DNA of 64,000 nucleotides from Ianthella basta (GCA_964019415.1 OZ025869.1:8535214-8599213), one strand, 5' to 3'. Counted from the stretch's first letter, positions 10,960 through 22,334 are shown. Notes: generated from the sequence alone by a model not told the origin. Made by a program: numbers and translations.

Positions 10960-11983
10960 CATTACATTATCACTCCATCTCATCCTTAATTGGTCTACCT
11001 CTCAGCCTTCTCCCTTCCATCTCTCCTACATACACCTTCTTTGTCACTCTGTCGCTGTTCATCTCATTCAACCTGCCCTTCCAATTTTCCTGCCTTCTCC
11101 TTATAACATCTAATACATTTTCCTGCCCAAGATGCTGTCTAATATGTTCACTCCTTATTCTCTCCATTCTACTTACTCCTTGTATTCTTCTTAAAACATT
11201 CATTTGCGTTGCCTGCACTTTCGCCTTCTGCTGCTTTGTCAAGCTCCATGCCTCACAATCATACAACAAAGACAGCATCATTGTGGCCATGACTACTTTC
11301 AACTTTGTGCCTTCACGTAACTCTCTCTTCCTCAATACTGCCTCACTCATTCCTCCAATCATTCTCGTAGCACTCTCAATTCTTGCCTCCATTTCCTTCT
11401 GCATCCTACCATCACTACTTAACATCACCCCCAAATATTTCATTACATCTACCTGCTCAATAGCCTGGTCGCTAACTCTCACTTCACAGTCACCTCTCTC
11501 CCTTGCTACCTTCATCACTATTGTCTTCCTCCAATTTACCTTCAAGTCCCATCTAATCATTGCCTCACTCAATATCTGCAAATTGCTCTGCAGCCCCTCT
11601 TCCGACTCCACCATCAACACCATGTCATCTGCATAGAGTAGCACTCCCACCTCACCTGTAGACAGCCTCACCACTCTCACAAACCCTCCTCTTGCTTCCC
11701 TTGTCACCTTATCCACAAATACATTAAACAACCATGGTGATAGTGTGCAGCCTTGTCTCACACCCCTATTCACCCCAAACCAGTCTGACTCTATCTCCAA
11801 TCCTCACACTTGCGTTCCCACCCTCATACAGCAACTGAATTGCTAGTAATAATCTTCCCTCGATATCATGTTCTTCCAGCACTCTCCATAGCTTTTCCCT
11901 ATTCACCTTCTCTAACTCTACAAATGCCATATACACCACCTTGTCCTTTTCAAAGGTCTTCCCCATAATCTGCTTCACTGTAA
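10960..11983 (-). mobile_element. RTE/BovB-like LINE reverse transcriptase, 3' part
   Basis: Minus-strand frames overlap near 11766-11800 and need one frameshift. They carry FEKDKVVYMAFVELEKVN (finger/palm, region 2-like), GVRQGCTLSPWLFNVF, the catalytic LLYADDMVLM, and YLGVMLSSDGRM. A thumb follows, ending in a basic RRLRGRPIKDEME. The 5' continuation lies beyond the small CACTA element, at 13815-13960. Confidence 0.8.
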
Positions 11984-12230
11984 CACAGGAAGACATAGAT
12001 GAGAAGACGTGAGAATACCAAAGCCTGTCTTTCATGACAGACGGGGTCACAGACGTGGAAATACCAGCTGTGTGACTAGTCTATTAGCAGACTATGTGTT
12101 AGACGGTACATATAATTGTATTCATTGGTGTTGATGCATGGTACGTTGATATCATTAACCACAAAAGAATACGTGTGCTATATCAATGCACATATCAGTC
12201 GTTAACTTTGTGAGTCAGTGTATAGACCGA

Positions 12231-12665
12231 ATGGATCCCGAACGTGTGTTGGAAGAGTTACTGGCTTTAGAAGACAGTAGCGCTAGCAGTGAAATCTCCC
12301 TACCGCCAGCTAATGCCCTCGAGCGCAAACTGCTTAGCTCCGACAATGATGGCTCTGAAATTCAGTCTGATTCTGAACACCATGCCTGTGAAGGGACGTC
12401 CTTCAGTGGAACTGGAGCTCAGGATTACTACAATGCATCCTCCGCCAACGACGATGAAAAAGTGTGGCAGGAGTTTGCAACAGTAGAGGGCAAACCTTTT
12501 CTTCAAGAATCCTCGCCAGCCTGCCTGAATTTAGCATTGCAGCTAAATGTCGACTGGTTTCAGCCATTCAAGCACACTGTATTTTCCGTCGGAGCAATTT
12601 ATGTGTCATTTCTGAATTTGCCTAGGCACATGCAATATAAAGTTGGCAACACTATCCTAATTCTT
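12231..12665 (+). pseudogene. tnp2/Plavaka-type transposase, internally deleted N-terminal piece
   Basis: The start MDPERVLEELLALE matches MDPERALQEVLDLD of the large element. An acidic linker follows, with an apparent deletion. The frame then jumps to VWQEFATVEGKPF and the conserved LALQLNVDWFQPF...GAIYVSFLNLPRH segment. It ends at NTILI, exactly where the large element reads NTILVG. The catalytic core downstream is gone. Confidence 0.75.
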
Positions 12666-12672
12666 TTCATGC

Positions 12673-13351
12673 AGTGGCAATCTACAGATATTTTGAATCC
12701 CGTCACTGGGTATACCGAGATGCTCAGCCAGCCCGCAGGGAACAAGTGGCAAAGAACATGGCCAACACAACATTGTACTGCCGCAAAAAAGAGTAAGCAG
12801 CTATGCATGCATATTAGAGAGACAATATCATACTACCGTTTACAGCCTTTGATAGCTTTACTCCATCTTTGCATTATATACAGCTCTATGACAGAAGGGA
12901 GAAGCACCTTAAGTACGAGGCTGAGAAGCGGGCATGGAAGTCACTTGGCCCTCACTACATGTCTGAGGAAGACTCAGATGGGAAAAATTTAATTGTTCAC
13001 TCTCCATCTTGGCGTTCAACACGTAAGTTCCACAGCAATTCCACATTGATCATGATGTGTCACTGTAATTGTGGAACATTTCTTCCATTTTACAGAATTG
13101 ACCAACTTAATCAAGAAATTGGACGCCAGGATGGAGAGACAGAAAAGTGGCCTCAGGCAAGCTCAGGGCTTCCACAGCAAGAAAGGAATAGTGGGGTTAC
13201 CCTTGGAAAAGCCCCTCCAATGGCTGTGAAAAAGTGGGCTGTTAATCCAGAGGCTCTGGCCTCTATGACCACGGCTACAACTCAAGCGGGAGAGCAAGTA
13301 CCAGAGGAAGGGGATACTAGTGAGCTGACAGGACTTGACTTTGAAGAATAG
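12673..13351 (+). pseudogene. Accessory-gene C-terminal exons of the small CACTA element
   Basis: Three exons align with exons 4-6 of the six-exon gene at 26988-28347. The first has an acceptor at about 12674 and reads VAIYRYFESR...TTLYCRKKR. The second starts at LYDRREKHLKYEAEK, with HYMSEEDSDG and VHSPSWRST. The third ends AVKKWAVNPEALAS...LTGLDFEE and a stop at 13351. The same intron positions are kept. The last exon needs a frame change relative to its neighbours. The 5' exons were lost in the deletion that fused it to the transposase piece. Confidence 0.7.
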
Positions 13352-13814
13352 ACATTTAATATATCATTTAGTCATCTTTACATCGAATTACAATGTTTTA
13401 CTTTATCACAATTGATAACTATTGAGTTTACCTTTATTTTGTTTATATCCCACCATTTATGTATGCTTACTTACTGGAGTTTGTCACATTTGTTTAATAC
13501 TGAACGAAAGCCCAGTTTCTGTTGTCGTCGGCCATTTTCTCGATCAGTGCAATCTGAACAATTTTGACACTGAATCAGAACAAAGAAACGGGAACTGGGA
13601 CAAACGCAGACGTGTGCTAGACGGGCACGCTCACGATTGGCAGTCCACACGTAGACGGTGCGGTCAACTTACCCGTCTTTCGCACGTATCGGCCATATGA
13701 CACAGACGTAGGTAAGACGGGAACAATATTTGTTAGCTACACGCCGTCTTCGCACAGTATTCATAGAATACGGTGTAATAGATGGTACGGTGTTCGCGCG
13801 CTAGGTTTCCTGTG

Positions 13815-13960
13815 TAAAGAATTGATCATTACAGCCCCTACCAGCCCTAAAGCCTCCTTGCTCATCCATTACTTTTTCTGCCATTATCAACTTCACCCTA
13901 TCATTCAGCACTCCTGCATACACCTTACCAACCACACTCAAAAGGCTTCTGGGTAACATA
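13815..13960 (-). mobile_element. RTE-like LINE, 5' continuation beyond the small CACTA element
   Basis: The minus strand reads SLLSVVGKVYAGVLNDRV, GGFRAGRGCNDQFF, and then runs into the target duplication. Joined across the element, the next residues are TVKQIMGKTF of the downstream part. The LINE is 5'-truncated near 13960. The sequence beyond (an open frame to 14224) does not continue the protein. Confidence 0.75.
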
Positions 13961-14541
13961 TTGATCTGTTTGTCTAACATGCATTCTTTTTCTTAGACGA
14001 GAATGAGGAGACGGAATATGAATAGAAGGAGGAGGAGGAAAAATGGGGACAGGAGGCGGCCGATGAGGAGGAAGTACCTGCTTACCTACCTGTGCCAGCT
14101 CCAGCATGCCATTAATCGTTTGCAGCGCCTCATGTTGTTGCGAGATCGAGGCTGTTGGGGTGCTTAGGGGGCCCAGGGCAAGGCATTTAATCTGACACAA
14201 GCTCAGTGCATTAGATTCAATCATACTGTACTAGCTGCTCAAACTTTCACCTATACTTTCACCTATACTTGTGGCTTTGGCTAATGATTCAATTATACTC
14301 GCACACAATCTTGCACAATAGTCTCGAGTATGACCTGGCACACATAGCCACCATTTACATATATATTTGGATCAGACTCTGCATCTGCAAAAGACGTGCA
14401 CGGTCTGGGGACATCCTGACTTGGCAGAAAGCCAGCCCGTTGCTAAGTAATTAAACCATATTTGGGGAAAAGGTCAGCCTGTCATCTCATACTTGTGTGG
14501 GCCCAGTCAGGAGGTGCACTTGACCCTAAAGGCATGCAGTA
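13961..14541. other. No gene recognised
   Basis: A Pro-rich minus-strand frame (about 14224-13961) and an A+T-rich stretch. No TE motif is seen. Confidence 0.3.
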
Positions 14542-14692
14542 CAGTTGATTTCAGGATGCTTGTCCCATGAATGTAAAACGGGAAATCAAGCCAACCAATC
14601 AAAACTGCCTACATAATTAGTTACGGCAATTTTGATTGGTCAGTTTGTTTTCTCACTTTACATTCATGGGACAAGCAACCTGAAATTGACTG
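14542..14692. mobile_element. Foldback MITE, 151 bp, Tc1/mariner-like
   Basis: Two arms of about 67 bp are imperfect reverse complements (CAGTTGATTTCAGG... and ...CCTGAAATTGACTG) around a short A+T-rich centre near 14611-14625. TA dinucleotides flank both ends (14540-14541 and 14693-14694). TA plus CAGT termini are typical of Tc1/mariner-mobilised MITEs. No coding capacity. Confidence 0.8.
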
Positions 14693-14989
14693 TAACTTCA
14701 TTGAATTATGTAAAAAATGCACCAAATTGGCACGTGACCATGTACTTACATCATGGTCCATCGCACAACAACAAAATTACTGACAGTCAGTAAAGAAATA
14801 CTGAAGCAAACACATGCACACTTAGGCACAAAAAGATATTACACCTCATCCTTGTCATTATGGTGTGTGTGTGTGTACGTGTGTGTATGTGTGCATGCGT
14901 GCGCATTGTCACTCCCTTTGCTCATAATTAGATGAATTCATTACTTCACCCCCCCATTACATCACTTCCTGCCAAACCTTTGACACCCA
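14693..14989. other. No gene; TG-rich microsatellite
   Basis: An interrupted TG repeat lies at about 14861-14910, with a short C homopolymer near 14948-14954. Nothing else is recognisable. Confidence 0.4.
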
Positions 14990-15532
14990 ATGACACGCCC
15001 ACACTTATTTAATGTCACACTCCCTAAGTTTGTTCTAAGTTTCAACCAGCTGAAGAAGCTGCTGCGCAGTGATTCTGTGCACTGGAGCCCGGACTTCGAC
15101 CGTGAGTTTGTGTTGCAAACCGATGCGTCCAATCGGGGGATTGGGGCTGTATTGAGCCAGCTAGACAGTGCTGGGCAAGACCATCCCATTGCCTACTTTA
15201 GTAGGAAGTTGCTGCCGAGGGAAGAGAAATACTCCACCGTGGAGAAGGAGTGTTTGGCCATTAAACTAGCCATACACCACTTTCGTATGTACCTCCTTGG
15301 CAGGCGGTCCGCTGTGCAGACTGATCATCGTTGCCTGGAGTGGCTAGATCGCATCAATAAAAACAATGCCAGGCTGACGAGGTGGAGCCTTGCCTTGCAG
15401 CCATATGACTTCCAAGTCATCTACCGTAATGGCAAAGCTAATGACAATGCTGATGGGCTGTCGCAAGCCTTTACAGATGACTCAACCCACTGCGGGGTTA
15501 ACGAAAAGGGGGATGGAGTGTATGCACTGTAG
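14990..15532 (+). pseudogene. Ty3/gypsy-type Pol fragment: RT connection and RNase H
   Basis: The 180-codon frame has FNQLKKLLRSDSVHW, then an RNase H: FVLQTDASNRGIGAVLSQ (first catalytic Asp), IAYFSRKLLPREEKYST, VEKECLAIKLAIHHFR (catalytic Glu), VQTDHRCLEWL (second Asp) and NADGLSQAF. Pol stops 23 residues later at a natural-looking TAG, with no chromodomain or integrase downstream. A TGTTAG word 5-10 bp after the stop could start an LTR. The RT palm upstream is missing. The related copy at 30045-30398 ends in the same way. Confidence 0.8.
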
Positions 15533-15550
15533 ACAACTCTGTTAGGACAG

Positions 15551-15611
15551 TGTGTGTGTATGTAATAGTTACGCCATAGAAGCCCTGTAGTAACTATTAC
15601 ATACACACACA
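15551..15611. repeat. Hairpin with 21-bp perfect arms
   Basis: Arms 15551-15571 and 15591-15611 (TGTGTGTGTATGTAATAGTTA and its complement) enclose a 19-nt loop. It lies just after the RNase H stop codon, where an LTR would be expected. Confidence 0.75.
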
Positions 15612-15706
15612 CTATCGCATTATCGCAAGAATAGTCGCCCCAAAAGCGCGGTCGCACGGAAAGCACGGTAGGATTTGAATTTGTTGCGTACAGTTCCAGA
15701 GCAAGA

Positions 15707-15984
15707 ATGGCTAAACGTCCACCGCTTTCCAAGGGCAAGGAGAAGAGCAAGCGCTTGGACTTCACGCTGGACGACGACGACTTCCAGGAGCACACCAGAG
15801 GATTTGTACCGGCTACCACTGCTGCAGACACTCAGAAATGCGTCAAATTGCTCGAAGAGTGGAAGAGGGGACGAAACTCTTCATTCCCCGCGGATGAAGT
15901 ACCTGAAGGCGTTCTACTCGCTGAGAAGGGACAGCTATGTAAATGGCTGTGCAGCTTCAGCATCGAAGCCAGAAAGAAAGACGG
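15707..15984 (+). CDS. N-terminal fragment resembling ZMYM/QRICH1 or Crypton-like (DUF3504) proteins
   Basis: The Met at 15707 opens a basic then acidic leader (KGKEKSKRLDFTLDDDD). The conserved-looking FVPATTAADTQKCVKLLEEW, then LCKWLCSFSIEARKKDG, follows. A helix with TxxDxxxxxxxFxxW, followed by LxxWLxxFxxExRKxDG, is how the DUF3504-associated region begins in ZMYM- and Crypton-related proteins. After DGTHY the frame no longer matches. A shift of one base leads into KLLYRQKDVIIAAS, which joins the exons downstream. I cannot tell whether this is a host gene or TE-derived. Confidence 0.45.
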
Positions 15985-15995
15985 TACGCACTACC

Positions 15996-17030
15996 TACCA
16001 CTACCAGAAATTGCTGTATCGCCAAAAAGATGTCATCATTGCTGCATCTGCAGGTAGATATATTATGCATTAAGCATTCTTATCTTCATTTTTTACATTA
16101 TTATTCTTTCAGCTTGAGTGCATGCCTTTCTACATTCAACTTAATTGGTACACCCTAATACAGGTCCTTGTGTTGCAAGGCTTGAGATGTTTTTTGCTGT
16201 CACTTCAAGAAATCAAGTTATTTATCATTTTGTAGAAGTCACATTGTACAGAGAGTCAAGCATTGCATGCAATGCAATCTCAAACTTTTGTGACTATGAT
16301 GCTGTGGAACCTGAAGTCCCTTACAATCCTGCCAACAACAGTGTATTTCCTTTTGAAGCAGTCATAAGGAAAGTATGTTGACAGTATAATTATTGTAATA
16401 TGTATTTACATTATTTTACATGATACCTTGCATGCACTATATAGCTTTGCATGTATATATGGTTCTCTCTTTTCATGCAGGTTATGCTGTATCCCATGCA
16501 TATGCAGGATGGCAGTGGAGATTTCCTTGTTGTTCTGGACTTCCACAGGAAGCATAGCCGCCTCTTGGCCCCAGGCCAAGTTATAGTTCCCCTGCGGCCC
16601 CAGTGTGCTGACATGGTGTGGATTTCTGGAGAGGAGCGGTCTCCTGGTCAGGTCAGTATGATATAGAAATTACTCAATGGATGCAATGATTATATGCCAG
16701 ACCAGTAGCATGCAAATGCAACATTTTGGCCAGGCGAAGCATGCTTCTTGAACACTTATTGTCTCAATGAGCATTCTCAAATTCAATTATTCAACCCTCG
16801 TGCAGGCTATAGAATAATTATACAGATAGTATTTACATACTTATGAATGCAGTGATGCTATATGGTGCACGCATTGTGTGTATGCATGCATATATACACA
16901 CTTTATATAATGACAGCTTTAAATTTTATCATGTAGGCTTTTGTATGGCTTGCCAAGGTTCTGTCTGTCAATGCACATGCACAAAGTGCTAGAGTGGAGT
17001 TCTTTACTCCAGCTGAATCAATTTGGCTGA
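15996..17030 (+). CDS. Multi-exon gene remnant of unknown function, cut by the large CACTA element
   Basis: Four exon pieces join with agreeing phases. A piece ending at 16053 (phase 1) leads to 16164-16372 (GPCVARLEMFFAV...), 16481-16651 (VMLYPMHMQDGSGDF...) and 16937-17030 (AFVWLAKVLSV...VEFFTPAES). All introns are GT-AG. The protein is mostly beta-strand-like with short hydrophobic and Cys/Trp patches. It recalls the tudor-like tails at the C-termini of TE proteins, such as that of the CACTA transposase here, but I cannot name it. The transposon lands in the last visible exon. Read across the element, the same frame gives a stop nine codons later. Confidence 0.45.
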
Positions 17031-17175
17031 CACAGGAAACCTAGCCCTGGAAGACCTGAGAAGACCAAAAACCGTCTTCTTGGAAAGGAGAGGCAGCAGA
17101 CGTGTGAAAGACGGGGCATGTGATAGACGATTTGCAGACGATTCATACACGGGGGTGTTAATTGCATTCATTCAT
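17031..17175. repeat. Left terminal inverted repeat and subterminal AGACG repeats of the large element
   Basis: After CACAGGAAA come ACCGTCTTC, GCAGACGTG, AAAGACGGG, ATAGACGAT and GCAGACGAT within 115 bp. EnSpm-type elements use short subterminal repeats as transposase-binding sites, and these are the likely equivalents here. Confidence 0.65.
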
Positions 17176-17338
17176 TGTGGTAGAAGTACAGATTATGTCA
17201 TAAACCGCAGGCATTTGCTTACTGCGTATAGACCGTATAGATATTACGCGTAGCTAACGGTCGTGCAGCTCGATCGAACAGCTATATTATACTATATACG
17301 CCGCCACTGCAATCCTTTTAACCTGCGACAGCGGTGAG

Positions 17339-20300
17339 ATGGATCCCGAGCGTGCTCTGCAGGAGGTATTAGATCTAGATACCAGCAGCAGCGACAATGA
17401 CCAAGTCTCTCTGCCTTCACCACGCGATCTTGACTGTGAAGTTGGATCAGATTATGATTTCGATGGCCCAAATATTGGTTCTCAATCACCGTGCGATGTC
17501 TTAACAGGTGACAGCCCACCTACAATGGAAACATCTGCTACAGATCTAGAGGTAAATGTTGTACGCACGTATTTACCTCAAATGCATGTATATTATAGAC
17601 AGTCAGAATTATAGCTAGCTATTACTATTAGTGGGGCACTGTGGGAGATGAAGCGCTGCACAGTGACTGTTTCAGTCACGGATGCATGCATTAAACACTA
17701 AGCAGAATCATCCTCTTCTGTTCTCTTGTGCTGTCTCTGCGCTTCTACTAACTGGGTCAGCTTGGCGGCCTTCCTGTGTTGCGTGGTTCTGTTCCCTCCT
17801 GTGCACCCGCCATCGTACATCGTATTCCACTGCGCGTTTACCTAAGGAGACGCGCTCTCTTCACACTGGTCACCGTTCTTCCCTCTGTTTTGGCGTTTCT
17901 GAGGCACGCCGGGCCCGTTCTCTCCCTCTCTCCTCCTGCGCAGGCGGTCCTCTCCGTCGTTGGGCGAGTCTGACAGTCTACCATCCGTAGAATTGCCCAT
18001 GGTGCGATCCATAGCTGTAACATGCCGTGCCTAATAGGTAGGGTCTACTGACATTTCGTCCAGATGAGGCGAAGCGCAAACCCTCCGAGGTCACTCCCTG
18101 AGCTGCTGTGATGAAGTCGTCCGCGTTCGGCGTAGATTGATGGAGATCAAAGCGAACAACGAAACTACGATGTCTGCCCTATCCCAGATACTGAATCGAC
18201 CGTAAAAGAAGCAGCGTCCAGCGCAATGACTTTTAACCAAATTTTGGCTCTGCTATGTTGACCACACAACGCCTCTTTGTGTTCGTGTGTGGAGGCTATT
18301 CGTTGACAAGTGACGGAGTATACCCTGAACACAACATTGTACCCTATAGGTACAAGATTTGGCAATGACTGCCAAATCTTATACAAATAGAGCTTCAATC
18401 AGGGAACCATTTAGTGGCTAGACACCGTAATAATCACCTGCATGTCCCAGACTTGGGGATATTGAACTAGTGAAATAGTGACTAGTTTTCAAGTAGACTG
18501 TAACAGACCTATAGGAAAAGTAAGTGAAATTATACTAAATTCACTGTCTGCGTTATATGCGTGGCATCCATTATATTATGACGTTTGCATAATAACTTGC
18601 TATGTAATACCATAATTATTATATCCACCTAGGCAAGTATGCAGCCTGAGAATGTGACATTATTGGTCAAATCTATATCTTATTGGTATAGTTGTCTTTT
18701 TGCTGCATACGTTTTCATTACTTCCAGCATTACTACCTATACTTGCTAATATTGTTAGTGGAGCCATGCCTTTATACACTGTGTGAACATTACAGGCTTC
18801 AAGCATGCGAGGGCTAGGTTTGGCAGCAGGTTATCAAACTAATGCTGTTGGTATTTACCTCTAAATTGCATTAGAAGCTACTTCAGAAAGTCATAAATTC
18901 CAGTATTCAGTGCGGGGTTATGCCCCCCAGCAAGTGCATATGTGGGCCATGCAACATCTCATGCAACCTGAGCAACGCTGCCACAATTGTTTCCAATGGG
19001 ACAGATTTCCACTGATAATACATGCTTGTAGGGTATCATACCTTACATTCAGTTGTCTTTGGCTGACCCTAGACAGTAGACAGCTGGGGTGTGACCATGG
19101 GGAGGGTATATCATAAGTGGCAGATGTTTGCCAGATATTTCCACAGGCTTTTGCATTTGTACCTATTCTGTAATGAATGTCAATGGAAATTTGTTGCCTA
19201 ATAGAACGACACTTTATCAGGAACTATACAACATGCATGTGTAATGTGATTACACAGATACGTTCTTTATTGGAGTTAAAATGTATAATTAATTAATTAC
19301 ACAAGAATTTAAATTTACTATTTTCTCTATTACAGCAAACTGAACACACTGCCACAGTTCCCGGTTCAGAACAAGAATCAGAATTGTTCCAGTTTGACTT
19401 TTCAGCCAGGGATGACTCAGACGCAGAACCGGCAACTTCCATACAAGCACCACCTGTAAGTAGTTCTCTAAAAGGGGCAGTTAGTTCTATTTTGAAATGG
19501 TCTGCAAGATTTGGAGTCAGTGATACAGGCACATCAGAGCTATTCAGCATACTTCAGAAGTCGTTTGCCGTTATTAAAGGAAGTGGTGTATCACACAATT
19601 TAGTAGGGCCTGGCATTCCCGATTCACTGGGTAAAGCTATTGAAATGGTTAGTACAGCTAAGCAACCAAAGATTTCTGAGCTGCTAGTGTGTCCAGCCTG
19701 CCTTTCTGTGTACGGAGACTGGCATTCGGTGAAAGAATCACAGTGTAAGCATGTTGCAGCCCCATTTCATGTGCATGCTACCAGGCGAGTGAGTTGTGGA
19801 GCCAGTTTGTTTCAGCCAGGTGCAGTGAGGCGACCAGTACTCGTATACCCATATGTGTCCTTGGTTGAATCACTTCAAGCCTTTCTGGCACGACCTGGAT
19901 TCATGGAAGCTTGCCGAGTTGCTACTGAAGCTAGCAATAGCAATGCAACCACTATCTACTGTGATGTTTATGATGGCCAAGTCTGGAAGGACTTTATCAC
20001 AGTCGAGGATGCACCATTCCTAGGTGAATTGTCACCTGAGCGATTAAATTTAGCATTGCAGCTGAATGTTGATTGGTTTCAACCATTCAAACACACTGTA
20101 TTCTCAGTAGGAGCCATATATGTGAGCATCCTAAACTTACCCAGACACCTCAGGTACAAGGTGGAGAACACAATACTCGTAGGAGTCATTCCAGGACCAC
20201 ATGAACCCAGCCTACATGCAAATAGTTTCCTGGCTCCATTTGTATCTGAACTCTTGCAGCTGTGGGAAGGCATCACACTTGTTGGTAATGGCATAATGCA

Positions 20301-21915
20301 CCCTGTAGCTGTTCGTGCAGCACTATTGTCAGTGGTGTGTGACATCCCTGGCCTCACCAAGGTAGCTGGCTTTCTGGGACATGGGGCTAGACTGGGTTGT
20401 TCGAAGTGCTTGAAGACATTTCCAACAGAACGTTTTGGGGAGAAGCCAGAGTTCTCAGGTTATGATAGGGACCAGTGGCCAGAACGAGATATTGCCACTC
20501 ATAGACAGCGAGCAGATGAATACCCGTGCCTCCCTAACCGATCACAGCAAAAGGCTTTTGAGTCCCAACATGGTCTGCGTTACTCTGAGCTATTGAAACT
20601 ACCGTACTTCAACATTGTACGGTATTGTGTGGTTGACCCCATGCACAATTTGTTTCTTGGCAGCGCTCACCATTTCATGGAAGTAGTCATGGAGAAAGAC
20701 ATTCTCACAAAGGTAGATATGACTGCAGTAGAGGAGAGAGTCCAGGCTTTTAACTCACCATATGCTGTAGGGCGTTTGCCTCGTAAGGTGGCTTCCAAAT
20801 TTGCAGGCTTCAAGGCAGACCAATGGAGGAATTGGACTGTCATTTTCTCAGAAGTTGCTCTTAAGGGAATATTACCTTTACCATATTTCAATTGCTGGCA
20901 AAAGTATGTCAAAGCCATCAAATTGCTTTGCTCACATGCCATATCCAGAGCTAATATCATTGCTGCAGATGCGTTGCTGCAAGCATATTGTAAAGAGTTC
21001 GAGCAGCTCTTTGGCTCTGAAGCTTGCACCATCAACATGCACAAGCACTTGCATTTGATGAAATGCATGTTCGACTTTGGACCAATCTACAGTTTTTGGT
21101 GCTTTCCATTCGAGCGATTCAATGGACAGCTTGAATCTTACCACACAAACAGTAAGAATATTGAAGTGCAAATAGTAAAGAAGTTTTGTAGAACACAAGC
21201 TGTAATGTCACTACCAACAGCTGAGCAAGAGCCACCTACCGGCATGCTAATGCCACCGATCAGAAAGGCACAATATGAGCAGCTAATGCATTTGCAGACA
21301 GCTGCTCTACCACTCAGCACATTTGCCTTCTCCATTCATGACAGTGAGTTTGGAGCATGTATTGACATTGACCGAGCTAAAGTCAAGCATGAATTCCTGT
21401 CTGCAGCTGACCAGCAGCATCTACTTAAATTGTATGAAAGCCTCTACGGAGATATCACTATCATTTTTTCCTCCATGGAAGTAATGAAATATAAGAGAAT
21501 TGCTTTCGCCGGCCAATCTCTCAAAGCTTCGGAGTCTGGTCATGTAGTGTCCGCAATTTGGCCTGGTGCCCAGAATTCCCGAGTTGGAAGAATCATCTAC
21601 TTTTTCACACACAATATCAAGGTGGTTAGCAACACTCCCAGCTGCAGTATGGGGAGATCAACAGTGCACCTGCAACATTTCCTGGCTAAAGTTATATTCT
21701 TTCAACAGCACCCACAAGCAAATTATTTCAACAACCCTGACATTATTGTATCATTTAAGGAATACGATGCTAACATGAGCCATTGTACATTTATACCACT
21801 ACAGAGGTTAACTGGAGTCTGTGCAAGCGGTACTTTGTCACTATCGTTTGATAGCATGGAAGCACACAACGTATTGGTAACCAAGACTTTACCCTTCAAT
21901 TTTACGGTACTATGA
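17339..21915 (+). CDS. tnp2/Plavaka-type CACTA transposase, two exons, about 930 aa
   Basis: Exon 1 is 17339-17551 (71 codons, MDPERALQEV..., donor GAG|GTAAAT). Exon 2 is 19336-21915 (acceptor TTACAG). Both are phase 0, and the 1,784-bp intron is the only one needed. The protein should cut and join the element's own ends in the nucleus. Residues 1-190 are acidic and disordered. A CPAC...C...CG cluster near 190-235 may bind zinc. The catalytic region holds LNVDWFQPF (about 315), VCDIPGLTKVAGFLGHGA and GCSKCLKTFP. DPMHNLFLG lies at about 505, and HKHLHLM...FGPIYSFWCFPFERFNG at about 640-668, the DUF4218-like block. A tudor-like tail follows (SRVGRIIYFF..., about 813-905). No stop or shift is seen. 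Confidence 0.88.
17552..19335. other. Large intron of the transposase gene
   Basis: A 1.78-kb GT-AG intron. It contains a locally GC-rich block (about 17740-18000) with open frames on both strands but no recognisable protein. Otherwise it is A+T-rich and featureless. Confidence 0.6.
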
Positions 21916-22334
21916 CAGTACGCAAATATACTATTGACTCCACATTAAAATTAACTGTATGCATGTTTGTACATTAATCTTTTTTGTAATCCCCCTACCC
22001 AATCTATCATGGTCATTGAATCCCATCCACACACATGAAGATGAATTGCATGCGAATTAAGCAGAAAAAAATATACAACATAAGAAACAAAACGATATGT
22101 GATAACATGTAATAAGGTGAATCGCGCAAAACGACAGGCTTACTGCAAATGGTCAGCAAGTGCATTATGGGTTTGTACACTGCTCCATCCGTATTCCTGC
22201 AATGTGATAGTAAGAAGAGGATCACACCAATGACAACTAGCATGCTCTGACATGCAGCGAAACATACTTTCCATTGAAACTGTCTGATTCTTCTTTCTTC
22301 AAATTCTGTCATGCACCACTACACCACAACATTA

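Larger units (their letters stand above)
11984..13814 (+). mobile_element. Non-autonomous EnSpm/CACTA-type transposon, 1,831 bp
   Basis: The element starts CACAGGAAG and ends TTTCCTGTG. A perfect TAA target duplication flanks it (11981-11983 and 13815-13817). Subterminal AGACGG/AGACGT words repeat at both ends. Inside is a deletion-fused pair of gene pieces: the transposase N-terminus, then the C-terminal exons of the accessory gene. Both are homologous to genes of the large element at 17031-28802, but the proteins differ at many residues, so this belongs to a sister subfamily. It interrupts an RTE-like LINE on the opposite strand. Confidence 0.88.

Noticed and set aside
12186..12992. Single 268-aa protein spanning the deletion in the small CACTA element
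   Set aside because: After NTILI the frame is out of register with the accessory exons (true reading VAIYRYFESR), so the C-terminal part is a spurious translation.
15707..17030. Calling the left-flank exons a host ZMYM2 or QRICH1 orthologue
   Set aside because: Only a short N-terminal similarity is visible, the frame breaks after DGTHY, and the downstream exons do not resemble those proteins.
17682..17990. 102-codon frame in the transposase intron
   Set aside because: Opposite-strand and shifted frames are equally open in this GC-rich block, and no homology is recognised. It also lies inside an intron with good splice sites.
19384..21915. Reading the transposase as starting at the TTG at 19384
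   Set aside because: The frame is open upstream to a good splice acceptor at 19335, and exon 1 with an ATG at 17339 joins in phase and matches the sister element.
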